Positions 22,074 to 35,700 of a stretch of DNA of 64,000 nucleotides are shown piece after piece. The first letter of the stretch is position 1. Every line of letters begins with the position of its first letter. The notes beneath the pieces were generated by a model. The model worked only from the letters and a program-made list of their open reading frames with translations. It did not search any database and had not been told where the DNA came from. Location: NCBI RefSeq assembly GCF_008831285.2, contig NC_045138.2:2520143-2584142 (forward strand). The letters are read 5' to 3'. The translations under genes were made by a program, and so were the position numbers. Origin of the DNA: Nymphaea colorata. Lineage: Eukaryota > Streptophyta > Magnoliopsida > Nymphaeales > Nymphaeaceae.

Positions 22074-24967
22074 CCTCAAATAATTCTCTCTCTCTCTTTC
22101 TCTCTCGTGGAAGTTTATGGTTGCTGCAATTTAAGGAGAGAAAAGCTCTGGATTGCTGCGACTTAAGGAGGGAGAAGCTGTAGCTCCCTCCCCATGAAAG
22201 TTTACGATTGCTGCGCTTCAACAAGGAATTAGAGACAGAAGCTCTCTCTACCTCTCTCTGATCAGACAAACTTGTATTGTATGGGATGACTAGGAATTGG
22301 GTTGTCAAGAGAGGAGAATAAGAAGTGGATGAAGGAAGAACCATGGCTCTGCAACCTGTATCTGATAATCTTTGTGAACAGAACATTCTATTGTGGTATC
22401 CACACCTTTTTCTAAACTAAAATTTATGATACAGATAGGATGATGGTCGTGCCCATCATGTTATCTAGGATCTCCCCACATGTTGTGCTACTCCTATAAA
22501 CAAGAGAGAGAGTCAAACTGTGCATTTTCCAATGAAATTTCCGGTTTTTTATGCAAATGAAAGCAGTAGAGGAAAAGAAAGTTATAAAAAGTATAAAGAT
22601 CATTCGCAATTGGTGTCTCTAACTCTATAATTTGATAAAACCCATTTAGACATAAGTTTTTTAGTAGTTTGACTTAAAAACCTATAATCTCAACTTGCTT
22701 TTATGCATTTGACTAAGTTATTTGACTTTAAAGCTTTAGATGAAAGGGCTGTAATTCAATAATCAGAGTGTACGTTGCTTTGACTGAGGCCCAATAAGTG
22801 GAGGGACTTTCTAATGGGGGAGACAAAGGACAGATAGACTAAAGTCTCATACTGATGTAGAAGTTAAAAAAAGAAAATGATAGAAAAAAGTGTATGGGCA
22901 AGACATACAATAGTTGTGATTTCCCTCGCCCTCCGGGGAAAAGGAAACGGAAAAGAACTTAAAAATCTATAATTAGAGCCTAAATATTTCAAAAGTATGA
23001 CTTAAAAAATTTTCTATATATATATATATAGAAAATGACACTGTGCCTAATACCCACAATAATCATAAGGACAATTACCATTATACACAAAAAACTGTAG
23101 GTCGAGAGAAATGTCAGAATAAACAGCCCAATTTAAGAGTGTATTTCTCTTTATAAAACTATAAAACTGTAACACCCAAAAAATTTAGTGTTAAAGATTG
23201 TGAGAAATTTTCAAAACTTGTAAAAGAGGTTATTAAATAGATGGTTGTTTTGGTTCCTAGTCTTTTTGGGATTGAAATTGAAACTGTTAGGGAACAGGGT
23301 ATGATTCGCCGAATCAGGAGCTTAAAACCAAGAGTAGGTCAAGTTGTTATAGTGGTATCATAATCGGTTTAACACTCGGACATAAGGTCTAACACACACG
23401 GATGCGTGTGCCTTAAGGAAGTGGATTTGTATATTGTGAGGGATCTTCAAATATTTATAAAAAGGGTTATTAAATAATGATTATTCTGATTTTTAGCCTT
23501 TTTGAGGTTAGAGCCGAAACTGCTAGAGGGCAGTTTGAGATCCGCCGAATCAGAAGCTCGAGCTCAAGAGTGTGTCAGGTTATTACAAAAACACTTTACA
23601 AGAATGGGGCGAACACATAAACCCTAATGCAACTCAGGATCTTAGAGGCAAAGAGAAGGGCATTGCAACCTTTTTTTCAGATAGTGGGTTGTTAGACCTC
23701 AAATAAAATTCACATCAGACGTTATTATACCAAAAAAAAAAAATACTCGAACTGCTGCATTCCAATAGCTCTGTAACCTCTCTTTCAAGAGTCATACTTA
23801 CATGGAGCCTCCTGCAATTGCCGAGCAATCCTACAGGCAGATAAGGGACTGCTTATAAGAGAAAGGAATGCTTCAAAATAATGCCGAGGATCAACATGGA
23901 GAAGATGCGTGGTTCAGTTCTGCACGTTGCATTCATCCTGCAAGTCGCAAATACAGTCTGTGAAATGTGAGGGCCTTTGGGCCCAACTCCCAACCGCCTT
24001 GCTGAGTGGGTAGCCTCGAATGTTAGTTAAAGTCTAACGCAGCGGTTTTTCTTGATTTTCCTTCTCCACTCCGTGATTTTTCTTTTGGTTTATAAGAATC
24101 TCAATAGTTAGAACAGTACTGGTTTTGCATGATTTTGCTGTTTTACCTTTTGTTTGAAGTTCCCCTTTTTTGACAGATAAATTAACCAGGAGACATGTTG
24201 CACAATCAATAGCATTTTCACAAAAGCGAAGCGTAAATTTCCGGCATTTTTTACGAAGGAACAAATTCCATGGTTACTTTCATTTCTAATCAGCCAGCAG
24301 ACTAAACCAGACAGTAGCATGAACCAATTACGATATGGTTGAGAAGAGACAAGAAAAATGCAGTCAGCATTGAAATCAATTATTTGGATTATCATAGATT
24401 TTTCTGTTTCTATGGCAATATCTAGTCAACAATACATGTGTGGAACCATTGAGAACCTGCACACAGCCATTAATTTGACCATTTTCAATCCCATCGTTCA
24501 CGAGCAAACTATTCTCCTTAATAAGAGAGAATAAGGCCCCGCCTCTTGGCCATGAGCTCAAAAGATGGGGGGCATGTTTTTTGGTTTTCCTAATAAAGGG
24601 ACGCTCTTCTGGACAACTGTCATGAAGGTAAATCAAACGCACTTACGAATAGACAGATAATGCATAGGAAGAGAAAGCTGAAACACAGTATCAGTTACCC
24701 TGTAAAACTAATAAACTTTAAGGAACAAGCATTTAATGTTCAACAAATATATAGTGATTCCTTCATACGTCACATAAAGACTTGCAAAAACAGAAAACAA
24801 AAGATCACTTGCTAATTATCCTACAAGGGCAAAATTCGACATAGATTCATGTTCAGAAACTCATTATACATCCTACTCCTTAGATGGCTACATTCACCAG
24901 AAGCCTGATCTTCAAGCTCATCAGGATCATGAAAACTTGGTCTTCAATGGGGAATCAATTGGAGGAT
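22074..24967. other. Intergenic region between the syntaxin gene and eL19
   Basis: The left end is the syntaxin leader and promoter, with a CT-rich run at 22083-22107 next to the ATG. A TRIM-like element sits at 23168-23587. The remainder (23600-24960) is low-complexity spacer and the eL19 3' untranslated region. The open frames at 24034-24642 on the minus strand show no domain and I do not call them. Confidence 0.6.
23168..23587 (+). mobile_element. TRIM-like miniature LTR retrotransposon
   Basis: LTR 1 (23168-23351) starts TGTAACACCC. LTR 2 (about 23428-23587) ends TTATTACA. The two align along most of their length (GGTTATTAAATA, CCGCCGAATCAG-type words), with about 25 bases missing from the start of LTR 2. 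The 76-base interior begins TGGTATCATAATC at 23353, which resembles a tRNA-iMet primer-binding site, and ends with the purine tract AAGGAAGTGGA at 23415-23425. The element is flanked by identical 5-base direct repeats AAAAC at 23163-23167 and 23588-23592. There is no coding capacity. These are the hallmarks of a terminal-repeat retrotransposon in miniature. Confidence 0.8.
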
Positions 24968-27487
24968 TTACTTCTTTCTCTTAGGTGCCCTGAAATTGAA
25001 GCAAGAAATTGAAAGTAAACCATACAAAACTAGAACAATTTGAAAAGAATGGAAATGAATTCAGCGGTTTAATCAATTACTCTGCTGCTGTTTGTGATGC
25101 AGGAGCAGCTGCCGGACCCTGTTCCAGAAAAAGGCAGCATTGACAGATCAGATTCTGTTTTTCTTGATCAAATCATACATATGGAAAATAGTTCAAGTTG
25201 TGAACCCCTCGAAAACCTAAAATAGCTTCAGTCCGTACGTGCTTATGTCTTCAACATCGCTCAGTTACAATGGATCAAAACAGATATCATCATTTGGTGT
25301 ATAAAAATTACAAGCATGACTTTATGAGCAATCAAATCCTGGCACTGTGGGCGTTCATCTTTTGAAGTGCATCTGAAGCCTCACTACATGCCCCTATCAT
25401 AGAGCAAACTATGTAGATTGCATCTGCAACAGACTAACTGACTAATTCAGATACTTCACAAAAAAATGGTTTCATAAGCCACTGAATACTGATAATGCAT
25501 GTGGATGTGGCCCCGATTCCACATATATATGTATGTCTAGATGAATGCAAATCAGATGGTCAAAAACAACGTACAACACATGCACAGGTTTGCTTGCTGA
25601 ACGGTAACCTGGTGTCCTAAGAAGTCATAATCCCAGAACCTCGTTCAGCTTGCAAATGTGTTATCAAGTTAATGAAGCAAAATTATCAGCCACGACCAAC
25701 ACACTTAATTTTCTGCTACTTCCATGCCTACAAAACAGAAGTCACTCTCCTATTAGGTTCCTACAGACCCAGCTAAGTATCCAATGTTCTTCTGGACCAT
25801 TATAGGCCGTCCCCCATAAATCCTCGTTCAAAAGGCCAGGAAGGACCAGTCCCAAAAGAAACAATGGCATCTTGCTTCTAAATCTTAGTTCTCGCAACAT
25901 GTTTAAAAGGCCACGTGCATAAACTGTAGACTGGATAAGTTATCATGCTTCTACTTTTTTTTCTGTCTTTTTTTTTTCTGATATTGCCCTATGGAATCGA
26001 AACCGAGACCTTAGTGCAATCCAAACATCCAGTCATCTCACTCCATCTTGCAAACCATACATAGATTACTAACAGTTCCTATGTTTTTATGTGGATTACT
26101 GACTGTAACACATTTAAGATATTAAACCCAATCATTGCATTAAATCTTGCCAAGTTATAATATATTGATCATCACCAATTATTAGACTTTGAGGTGAACC
26201 TAGAATAAAGAAGACACTTAAGCGACTAAAAATGGGAAACATCTTAAAGCAACAAGAAAATGAGAAACAAACCTGGGCAAGGCGCTCTTCCCTTCGTGCA
26301 ATCTTCCTTTCCCTGCTTGCCTTGCTCTTTGCTCTCTTCGCTTCAAACTGATCAGACAAGGTTTTCTCTCTTGCCTTCTCTGCTTTTGATTTGTGTATGC
26401 TCTCCATGAGCACACGCTTGTTCTTGAAAACGTTACCCTTCACCTTCATATACATGTCATGGTACATGTGTTTGTCAATCTTTTTTGCTTCCCTGTACTT
26501 GCGCAGCAAGCGACGGAGCACCCTCATCCTCCTCATCCAAAGAATCTTGGTCGGCAGCCTAGCCTCCCTAGTACCTCTACGCTTACCATATCCTGAATGC
26601 CTTCCTTTCCTCTTTGCTTCCAAAGCTCGACGAGCCCGTGAGCGTGAATGAATTTTGGATGGCTTTTTTATCACAAAACCATCTTTAACCAGCTTTCTTA
26701 TATTTTGCCCTGCATATAATATTGTAAAGCTGAATGACTATTTTCCTTGAACAACTTGACCAACATTACTTCCGCGAGATTAACTTTGTTAGTTTCTTAA
26801 GTAGTTATTACCAATATCGAAGTTGTTCTCAAGCGTAGATAGGTGGGACCATGGATGGAATCAAACAGCGAGATTATAATTTAAAGTCCTTTTCAAACTT
26901 GCTCTGACTATAATCCATAAGCCACATGTAGTAACCCTTCTTCAAAATAACAATTCAATTTTGACATAAAAGAAGCGCATGAAATAATAAATTTGACAAT
27001 AAGAGAAGTACACTAGCTTTCCATGGCACTCCCAAGCTTAATCAAGTAATAAGAATGTAAGAAATTTTGACAACAGAAGAAACAAAGGTTCTGTAGTAAA
27101 AAACAAGTAAAAATGTAATCTATCAAGTACTATTGCAATTTGTCCACCGTATAATAGATAAGATGGTTAAGTTGGGATAGACAGGTTCACACAGATGCAA
27201 ATGCATCTCCAATAATCATATGGCAAAGTAAACTCCACAGAAGCAACTTTAGAAGACGAAAGCCAGAGCAACAGATATCATAAAAGGAACAAGATATTTT
27301 TTTTCTAAAGTTAAGACATTTTTTCAACTCTTGACTTTCTGAACATTTCTTAATTAATAAGGACAAAATTCTTACTAGAATTGGCCATGGAGATCTCGCT
27401 GGTTTCATTGGGATCAAGCCAAACTTTTCCTTTACCACACTTAAGAACGCTTGCAGCCAAGCGCTTCTGCAGCTTAAGAGACACCAT
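24968..27487 (-). CDS. RPL19: 60S ribosomal protein L19 (eL19)
   Basis: This is a structural protein of the large cytosolic ribosomal subunit. Four coding exons join in frame: 27376-27487, 26273-26709, 25081-25118 and 24968-24989, totalling 609 bases or 202 residues. The N terminus [20 protein letters not shown] and the following KVWLDPNE are eL19 signatures. The basic core includes [20 protein letters not shown] and [14 protein letters not shown]. The helical tail is rich in Lys, Arg and Glu, ends its exon at RREERLAQ, then continues with an Ala/Pro stretch to APKRKK. The third junction uses GA|GTAATT; without it the frame would stop after TAAE, so the last seven-residue exon depends on that splice. 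Length is slightly shorter than typical plant eL19, within family variation. A leader intron of about 1.4 kb separates the ATG exon from the transcription start. Confidence 0.95.
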
Positions 27488-28920
27488 TTCTAGATCTGCA
27501 TCAGCAAGGGCAGAAATAGGAATGAGGCACAGAGCAAAAAAATGAAGAAAAATGAGCTCCCAAGCAGGCTCCCCATATGACAAACTTAGCAGCAAGAAGA
27601 ACAGGAGTATTTTAAAAACAGTTACTGATGTGAGTGATCAGCAACGATAGAGGATGGAGCTATTCAAAACTCATAAACCAGTTTGACGTGATAGAATATA
27701 AGCATAGAAAATCAACGAGTAAAATGATTATAAGGAATAACAGAACCAAACAACCCCATGAAACTGGAAAAACATAAAAGTAATTTAGAGACGATCTCGT
27801 GTGAGTTTCTTAAGCATACGTGACTGCAAAATATTCCCAATAATTCACATTAGAACATAAATTGTTACCAACACAAACAAAGCTACACATAAATAACCAA
27901 TGACCAGAATGTAGCAAAAAAGCGACTCTCAAATACACAAAACTAGACCAAGTAGACATTACATTGTGCGGCAAAATTATTTGCAAATAACTAACAAGTC
28001 AGATGTACTATTCAATCGTTACATTGTGGAAAAAAGCATATAGCCGATAAATAAATGCATGTACCAACTACCAACATCAGTTCCGACACAGAAGAGATTG
28101 ATGTCTTAGAAACACTACATCCTAATCACTCAGTTTATAACTTTATAGATACACGCGCACATAAAGTTCCCCTCATCATCGTAAAGAAATAATCAATCTA
28201 TAACTACGTAACAAAGGATATGCCGTGTATATTACCCAAGAAGCTTGGGTAAGATCTCAGGTACAATAGAAGTTAAAGAAAAAAAGCAGACCTTGTATGT
28301 GCATCCAAAATAAAAGGACTTATCATCACAGAAAGAGAGACGAAATAGAAGATACAACGGTAAATTATAAGTTTTTTTTCCGGTTCGGAAGCCGCACAAA
28401 ACAGGCAAGCAAAAGTTTGTCAGGAAATAAAACGAACACAATGGCAGGTGGAAGAAACTATGGAATAGTAATCATAAAAAAAAAAAGAATAAAAAATATC
28501 GCAACTGTGAACCCCATTTTCTGATTTCAACCGTCAAAAGAGGATCTGGACCTGAAGCAAGAACGGAAACAAATGAAGCAATTCGAGACTCATCCAGCCA
28601 AATTTCGGAACCCAGTCCCCGGAAACTTGCAGATTAAACTTACTCAGCTTAAAAGCAGATAAGACGCACTTAACTTAAATTCAAAGCACTCAACCCAAAC
28701 TACTTAACCCCTAGCCATCCCACAAGCCAAGCAATGAGAAATATCCCCCAACTCTCGAACCGTGAAATGCTAAAAAACCCAGCGACCGAACAATATTCAC
28801 TCACTGGATCAGCACCGTACGAGGAGAAAATTGAAACACACAATCATCAAAAATTGTGAATTCAGACCAAATTGTTACGATGCTGCAATAGATGCATAAG
28901 AATAGAGAAAAAAATAGTAC

Positions 28921-29060
28921 CTTTGATCCACACACCCTCTCTCTCTCTCCCTCTCCCTGTGTCTGATGGGGATGGGGAGCGGCGGACGGAGATGCAAGAT
29001 TTCTAGGGTTTCTGTGGTACAAAATATTTTTAGTTAGGTCCCGATTGTTCTTCTTTTTTC
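28921..29060 (-). promoter_or_regulatory. RPL19: Probable 5' leader exon of eL19 with telo-box
   Basis: On the minus strand this segment contains the telo-box AAACCCTAG (29003-29011), a CT-rich tract at 28931-28960 and then a donor AAAG|GTACTA at 28920. The matching acceptor lies just before the eL19 ATG (CTAG or GCAG near 27490-27500). Telo-boxes and pyrimidine-rich leaders are characteristic of plant ribosomal protein genes. The 5' limit is inferred from the TATA box. Confidence 0.6.
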
Positions 29061-29085
29061 TCAAAAGAGGATCTCGTTTCTCTTA

Positions 29086-29094
29086 TTTTATATA
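29086..29094 (-). promoter_or_regulatory. RPL19: TATA box of eL19
   Basis: The minus strand reads TATATAAAA, about 80 bases upstream of the telo-box, which predicts initiation near 29055-29060. Confidence 0.5.
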
Positions 29095-29283
29095 CGCGAG
29101 TGATTCCTTATTTTCTCATAATTATATTATGCATTGCATGTGATGTGAGCTAATAGACTAATAAAATGTTCATCGTTCTAATTTCATTCACTTGTTTCTC
29201 ATTCACTTGTCTTCCAATTTTGATATACATTTTCATTTTACATCGTTCTAATTAACGAACATAAAAATTTTGGTCGTTTTTAA

Positions 29284-29515
29284 GTAGACCTGAGCATCGC
29301 GGACGGGCTCGATAAGAGTCTAGCACGGGATGGCCCTACCCAACCTTGATCTCGGCCCTACTCAACCTGATTATAATAAAATATTATAAAATAATTTTTT
29401 AATATAAAATATATTTTATTATTAAAATATATTTTAATATTAAATAAACAATAAAAAATAATCGAATCGAATGAACCCACCCAAACCTATCCGAGTCAGT
29501 TTTTTCAAACAGAGT
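29284..29515. mobile_element. AT-rich MITE-like element
   Basis: The left end (CCTGAGCATCGCGGACGGGC) resembles a decayed GGGCATCGGGCCGGGC end. A nearly pure A/T core follows at 29370-29465. The right flank (AACCCACCCAAACC) is GC-richer. It belongs to the same group as 8604 and 9790. Borders are approximate. Confidence 0.4.
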
Positions 29516-30740
29516 ACATATTACATAAAAGCTTTATAAACCATAATATAAATTTGGAATCCATGGACGTGATTAGAGGAACGTAGTTAAAAACATGCCT
29601 TCAAGAATGTATATGCATTGGATATTGGGAAATTTAATTGGTCGTATTATTGCTCATCATCATACTAAATATTAAAATTGAATATGAATAGGAATCCAAA
29701 TTCGTTCCAATGTTATTTTTAAAATTGAACTCCCATCAGATTTCTTAATCACTCATTAATTTTTTTTCTATATCAAACTTATTTAAGGAAAACCAATTAG
29801 AAGTCCAATCCGAAATTCATCAAATGGCATCAATAATGATTAAGGATACATTTTTTGTTGTTATTTTAATACAAGCATCTTTTTTTTATTTTTTGATGCA
29901 TTAACCTTGTTAATAACCGCCAAAACGCTCGAGTTTCAAGCACACTTTGTGTTCAAGTAGGTAAAAACAAAAAAAACAAAAAAAAGTTGGCTGCCATTTT
30001 TTCTCATTTTAATATGCTCAAATGGCAGCAACTTTATACTTTAAAAAAATAAAAAAAAGTGTAAATAAATGGTTAGTGTTTTAACTGGAGTCTTAAAAGT
30101 AGTGGCAGATAATGTCGTAAAACTGATCGCATCGGTGAATATAAAAGCCATTGCACTCGTATATGAAAATATACCAAAAAGTGGACCATTTTTTTAAATT
30201 ATGCAATTGACAGAAAAAGCCCTCTAATAGTTGCCTTGGAGTGGGGATCAAGTCACTAGTTACTTGAAAAAGTGGGAAAGGTGGAGTGGGGATCAAGTCA
30301 GCCGCCGGTTCATCTAATTGAACGAGTTGAGATGAGTACAGGCGGTATTTTGCTTCAGTACATAAAATAAGGAGTGACTTGTTCCACAGAATTGGATAAT
30401 TCTAAAATCTAGTTACAAACTTCATGTTATGCTGAAATCATGCTTCTAGTAATTTGTATGACTTGGTTATAAAACAATAAAATTCAGGTTTAAATCACAA
30501 ATTAAAATCAAAATATGGATACACATGCTATAAAATTATAATATAAAGCAACAATTATCTAATGCAGAAAATTTCATCATTTCATTAGTATCACTATAAC
30601 TAAATATTATCTCAAAGCAATATTATCAAAAATCAGCCAATTCAATTGGACAAACCAATTCGTTTTAGTGCTGAATTCATAAGTACCACGCATCAAATTA
30701 TACATATTTTAAAAATATATTATTTTCAATAAGTTTATAT

Positions 30741-30771
<31 letters not shown>

Positions 30772-31790
30772 GCTCAAATTAAAATTATTACTTTAAATAT
30801 ATAGATTAAATAATAACATTTTAGGATTCATACTTAACCTTAAAAGAGTAACATTTGTTCTATTTCTTTTTTGTATGTTTACTCTCCACCTCCACCTAAG
30901 TGACATGAGTACTTTAATAAGGTCACATATATGTGTTGTCATACATGTACCCAAAGTGAATATTGGGACACACATATACAAATTACTTAAACTAACTTTA
31001 TTTAAAATTTTTCAACTCATTTTTCATTTTATTTTTAAAGTTATTGTTTATTAACATGTAATGTTTTTTTTTTAATTTATGTCACTTGTTTATTAAAACG
31101 TTGCTTCCATTTTGACTTTTTTTATTAATTTGCGTACATATATATATATATGTATGTATGTATCCTACTGTACCCCGTACCAATATTTTTTAAAGTTGTT
31201 GTAAATGTACTTATATCTTTGTACTCATACTTGACCGTACTTGTACCTATGTGACTTAGCTCTCCACATAAGGTTGTTGGATCAAGCTTGTGTGTAGTGC
31301 TTGACCCCAACTTACTTAAATGAATGCTGTTTGTCTTTCAAAACAAAAGGAAGTAAAGCTTGAACGTAAACTTTTTGTAGCTGCCATAAAACAATAAAAC
31401 AACTTCGGGTCCATTTAGCAAACAAATTAGTATGTAATTATTTCATAAATACACTTCAAAGTTTAGGGTAAATTCATGAAAAACCTAAAAAATGTTCTAC
31501 CAATTTGTGCAATTGTTAGGGCATATTCTATAGAATAGTTACAAACTATTTTATTTATTTATCATACAAGCCCTTCCATACTACCTGATGAATCTTAAGA
31601 CAAATTTATGAAACATGAACTCCTTCAATCTCTGCGGATATTCATGGACAATAACAAATTGTTATTGCTAAGAAATAGCCCTTTAAGGTATACGTCTCGA
31701 CCTTAAGACATATACCTTGCCTAAAAAATTGATTATAAGAGTCAAACCATAATTGCCTGCTTCCTAGTCTTACATGTGTATGCATAACCA

Positions 31791-31964
31791 TAAATTTTTC
31801 TTGAGAAGCGTCGAATTAAAGTTTCTAAATTTTGACTTGGACCGAAATATCATTTTTCAAAAAATTTATATTAAACAAGTAAAATTTTCTAAAATTTACA
31901 TATAAATAAAAAACATTTGAGGTGGGGCCAAGGCCCAAATGGGCTCTACCTTGGCTCCGCCCCT
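31791..31964 (-). mobile_element. CAGGGGCGGAGC-family short repeat
   Basis: On the minus strand the element starts AGGGGCGGAGCCAAGG and proceeds through AATGATATTTCGGTCCAAGT and CAAAATTTAGAAACTTTAAT to AAGAAAAATTTATGG. It is the reverse-oriented relative of the copy at 8938-9148. Confidence 0.55.
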
Positions 31965-32768
31965 ATATGTGTCCTAGATGACAAAAATGCTATCGACTAT
32001 GAACCTATATTGAGTTATCTATAGAGAGGAATTGAAGGAATTGCATAAACTCAAACAATTGTACAATTCTATCTTATATGACACATTAAGATTGTTTAGT
32101 TACTATGTTCAAATGGGCAAAACTATTAATGCACTCGAAGAATAACGAAATATTCAAGTATCTAAAGAGACTAATATTGTTAGGGCGATTAAGTTGGAGT
32201 TGATTCATGTAGCTTCACGTTTGTTGTGGATTGGATATTTTGTGGCCCATATTGGTGCACAGATACTTTTCTTTGTATTTTTAGAGTATGATCTAAAAAT
32301 TTGTCAAACACCATAGTTTGTTGGAACACATAAAATTTGAAAACATGTCAATAGAAAAATTCACAACATAAGTTTCAATGATGCCTTATGATATAACAAT
32401 TGTTTGTGGCCCTTTCAGTTATTGATTTTTAACATATGACACACACAGAGACACACATATATATAGCTACAAGACCCTACTTGGTAGGAATCATAGTCGT
32501 CGATCGTAAAGAGATCATATAATGGATATTAAGTTGCAAATATAAAGTAAAGTTGTTTTTTCAATATAAAATAGCCCTGAAACGAGGCAAGGAGTTTCCT
32601 TTGAGGAGTCTCATTTGTTTCCATCTTTATCTTTCTTTCTATATCTCTTCTTTTGAAAGATATTTTAGACTATAGAAAGACTGGTTTAACTTCTATATTT
32701 GTAATTTAATCTTTATTGTTTAATCTCATTGAAATCAATAGCCAAATGATTCACATTATACTTATGGC

Positions 32769-35700
32769 TCAGCTTGGGCGTCGGGCCGGGTCCAGGTCAA
32801 AAAATTTTGTTATCGGGCTCAACTTGAGTGAGCTCGGCCCGGCCCGGCCTGAGTTATAATTATTTGAATTCAGTCATTTTCGATACCTATTAAATTGCAT
32901 ACACGTTTCAACGTTTTTGTTTGGGTCAGTTCCTAAGCACTGTGACATAGAATTTATGATTTTTTTCCACCGGTGTTGTACCAAATTATCAATATGAATA
33001 TATTGTATCTGCTTTAGCATATAGGACATGCTTGTTAGCAATGAACTAAGAATAGGATCACAGGAGATTGCCATAGATATCAACAACATAATAGTTGTGA
33101 AAAAAACTGTCACAAAGGTGAAAAGAATATGTGAAAACTAAGTGTAGAAAGTAATTGTACAGTCTTCTTATTGAAAAAAATGATATTGATCTTCGTTCCA
33201 ACCTTCACTGATGTCTGATGGTATTGTCTATCTTCTTGATTCCGTTCACAGAAAGAACTGTAACAAGAAGAAAAGAAAAAAATCACATGCAAATGGGAGT
33301 CTAATATTTGCTGATCAAAGCCGCATGTTTTCAGTGAGCAGCGTGTACCTTCACATAGCAAAAGGGCGACGGTGGACCAGTGGAGGAGCGGTGAAAGGGC
33401 GACGGTGACAAGTGGCCTAGTGGTGGAGCGGAGACGGTGGCACCATGGTGGTAGCGGATTGGCTGGTAGCCGGTGGCACGCAGTCACGGTCTCTCCCTGT
33501 CTCTGCCTCCTTTGGTCATCCTCTAATGCAATTCTGGGTTTCAGACCAAATTGATACTTGTCTAAGTGGATAGAAGACTCTTGGGCTCCATTTGGTTCAA
33601 TCAAACCAAGGGTTGAGAAGTTGCTTGACTACTGAATAGGTTGAACAAAATCTCAATCTCTAAATCAAATGCAAAGCAGAAAATCCCCAAATGATTTGGT
33701 GAGTAATAATGTATAACTTGTAATAAAGTAGCTATTATAATGAATAGCTTCTTCAATTTTGTTGTTGTTCACTTGTATATAAATCTCCAAAAAGTGCATG
33801 ATCTATCCTTGGTAAAGTGCATATATCTTGCGTTTATGACTCAATTTGATTAAACTCAAACATAACTGGATCTGATTGAAGCATATTCACGATGCATTAT
33901 TAACAAATAAAATTCATTGCATGAACCCTGTTGATTCATTTGTTCTTATTTTTACTGCATGCTTCGGGAAGGAATAGCTTGTAATGTATAACTTGCAAAA
34001 ATGTTTACTTCAGTAATTTTATGCGTGCAACTCTATAATTGGTATATATAGTTTGAAACTTCTGTTGATTGTTGCTCTTAAAACTTCTATGTTTTCAATT
34101 TCTGAAATGTATAACTTGTAAGAGCCTCTAGTTTATGGAAAGTTTCTGTGAATCCCTCTTGTGACAAGAAGAAAATTGGTTTCCCTAGGACTCTATGTTT
34201 AGGTTGTTCGAATTTCATTCAAACAGTAAGTCATGTCATCTAGCACTGAGAATGAAAATATCGTCCGATGGCAGATGTAGGGGAAAATGAATCTTTACAT
34301 GTACTGAAAAAGACGTTGAATCCAAGAGGAAAAGAAGCTCAATAGTATGGAATGACTTCAAATTAGTAGAATTTGAGGGAAAAGAATTTGCGAAATGCAA
34401 ACATTGTGGTGAACGATTTGCTGCACATAGTAGCAGTGGTACGAGCCACTTAAAACGATATAAAGATATATGTATCAGAAAACAAATACTTGATGGAAAA
34501 TAATGAACTTTGTCATTTGGAGTTGGTGAATCTGGTGCCACAAATTTAGGTCTACATAAATTTGATATGGACACTATAAGAAAAGGTATGACGAAATTGA
34601 CAATAATGCATTCTCTTCCTTTCAGTATTGCAAAATATGAATATCTTAACGATCTTCTAAAGTCATGCAATCCAAGGTTTGTGCCAATTTCTAGGAAAAC
34701 ATTTACAAAAGAGGTACAGTCAATGTTCTTGACTGAAAAAAAGAAATATCAAAAAGTTTTAAATAACCACGTGCAACGGGTTTCATTGACATTTGATATG
34801 TGGTCCTCACAACAGACATTAGGGAACTTATGCTTGACAGCCTCTTATATTGATACAAATTGGCAATTGCACTCTCATATACTTAATTTTATACATGTGT
34901 CTCCACCACATAATGCAAGTTGTATATGTGACATTTTATCATAGTGCATTACTACTAAGTGGGAAATTCATTTGAAGCTGTTTTTTGTCACTGCTGATAA
35001 CTGTTCAATAATTGATAATAGAATAAGTTTATTGAGAAAGACCATGAAAGAAAAAATAATATTTTATTTCCATTGAGAAGAGAGTACTTTCATATTCGTT
35101 GTGGTGCACATATCATCAATCTGATAGTTAAAGATGGTATGAATGATGTGGATGATACAATTTCAAGAATTCGTGACAGTGTCAAATATGTAAGAGGATC
35201 ATCAAAACGACTACTTGCTTTCAAAGAATGTGTAAAGGCAATGGGTTTGGATGAGAAAAAATGTTTAAACAATGATGTTCCTACTCGATGGAATTCTACA
35301 TTTATAATGTTGAGAGATGCATTATTATTCAAAGATGTCTTTCAATATTTGGCATCGTGTGATCCTAGTTATACATGTTTGCCTTTTGAGGATGAGTGGT
35401 ATCATGTACCTGATTTATGTCAGTCCTTAAAGGTCTTCTACGATGCAACAAATCTTTTCTCTACCACCAAGCATGTAACAACTAATCTTGTTTTTGAAGA
35501 AATCGTATCAATTTACCATCATTTGTATATGCATCGTGGAACATCGAATGAACATATAAGGGCATTGGCATGCAAAATGCAGGAAAAGTTTGACAAATAC
35601 TTTAAGGGCTGCAATATTCTTTTTGCAATTGCAGCTGTTTTGGATCATAGGTTCAAGTTATCATACTTGAAGTATTTGCTTGGCAATTTAGATAAACCTG

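Larger units (their letters stand above)
29095..32768. other. Gene-free AT-rich spacer between eL19 and the hAT element
   Basis: This contains a MITE-like element at about 29284-29515, a short direct repeat (GAGTGGGGATCAAGTCA near 30238 and 30283), an (AT)n run near 30748-30771, a TATATG/TATG run near 31136-31163, and a CAGGGGCGGAGC-family copy at 31791-31964. I see no coding signal or conserved domain. Confidence 0.6.

Noticed and set aside
24034-24642. Three overlapping minus-strand frames
   Set aside because: They have no domain, no splice-consistent extension and a composition like the surrounding spacer.
33110-33604. 164-codon minus-strand frame in a GC-rich patch
   Set aside because: It lies inside the hAT element upstream of the transposase, has no recognisable domain and reflects local GGTGG/CGACGG repeats.
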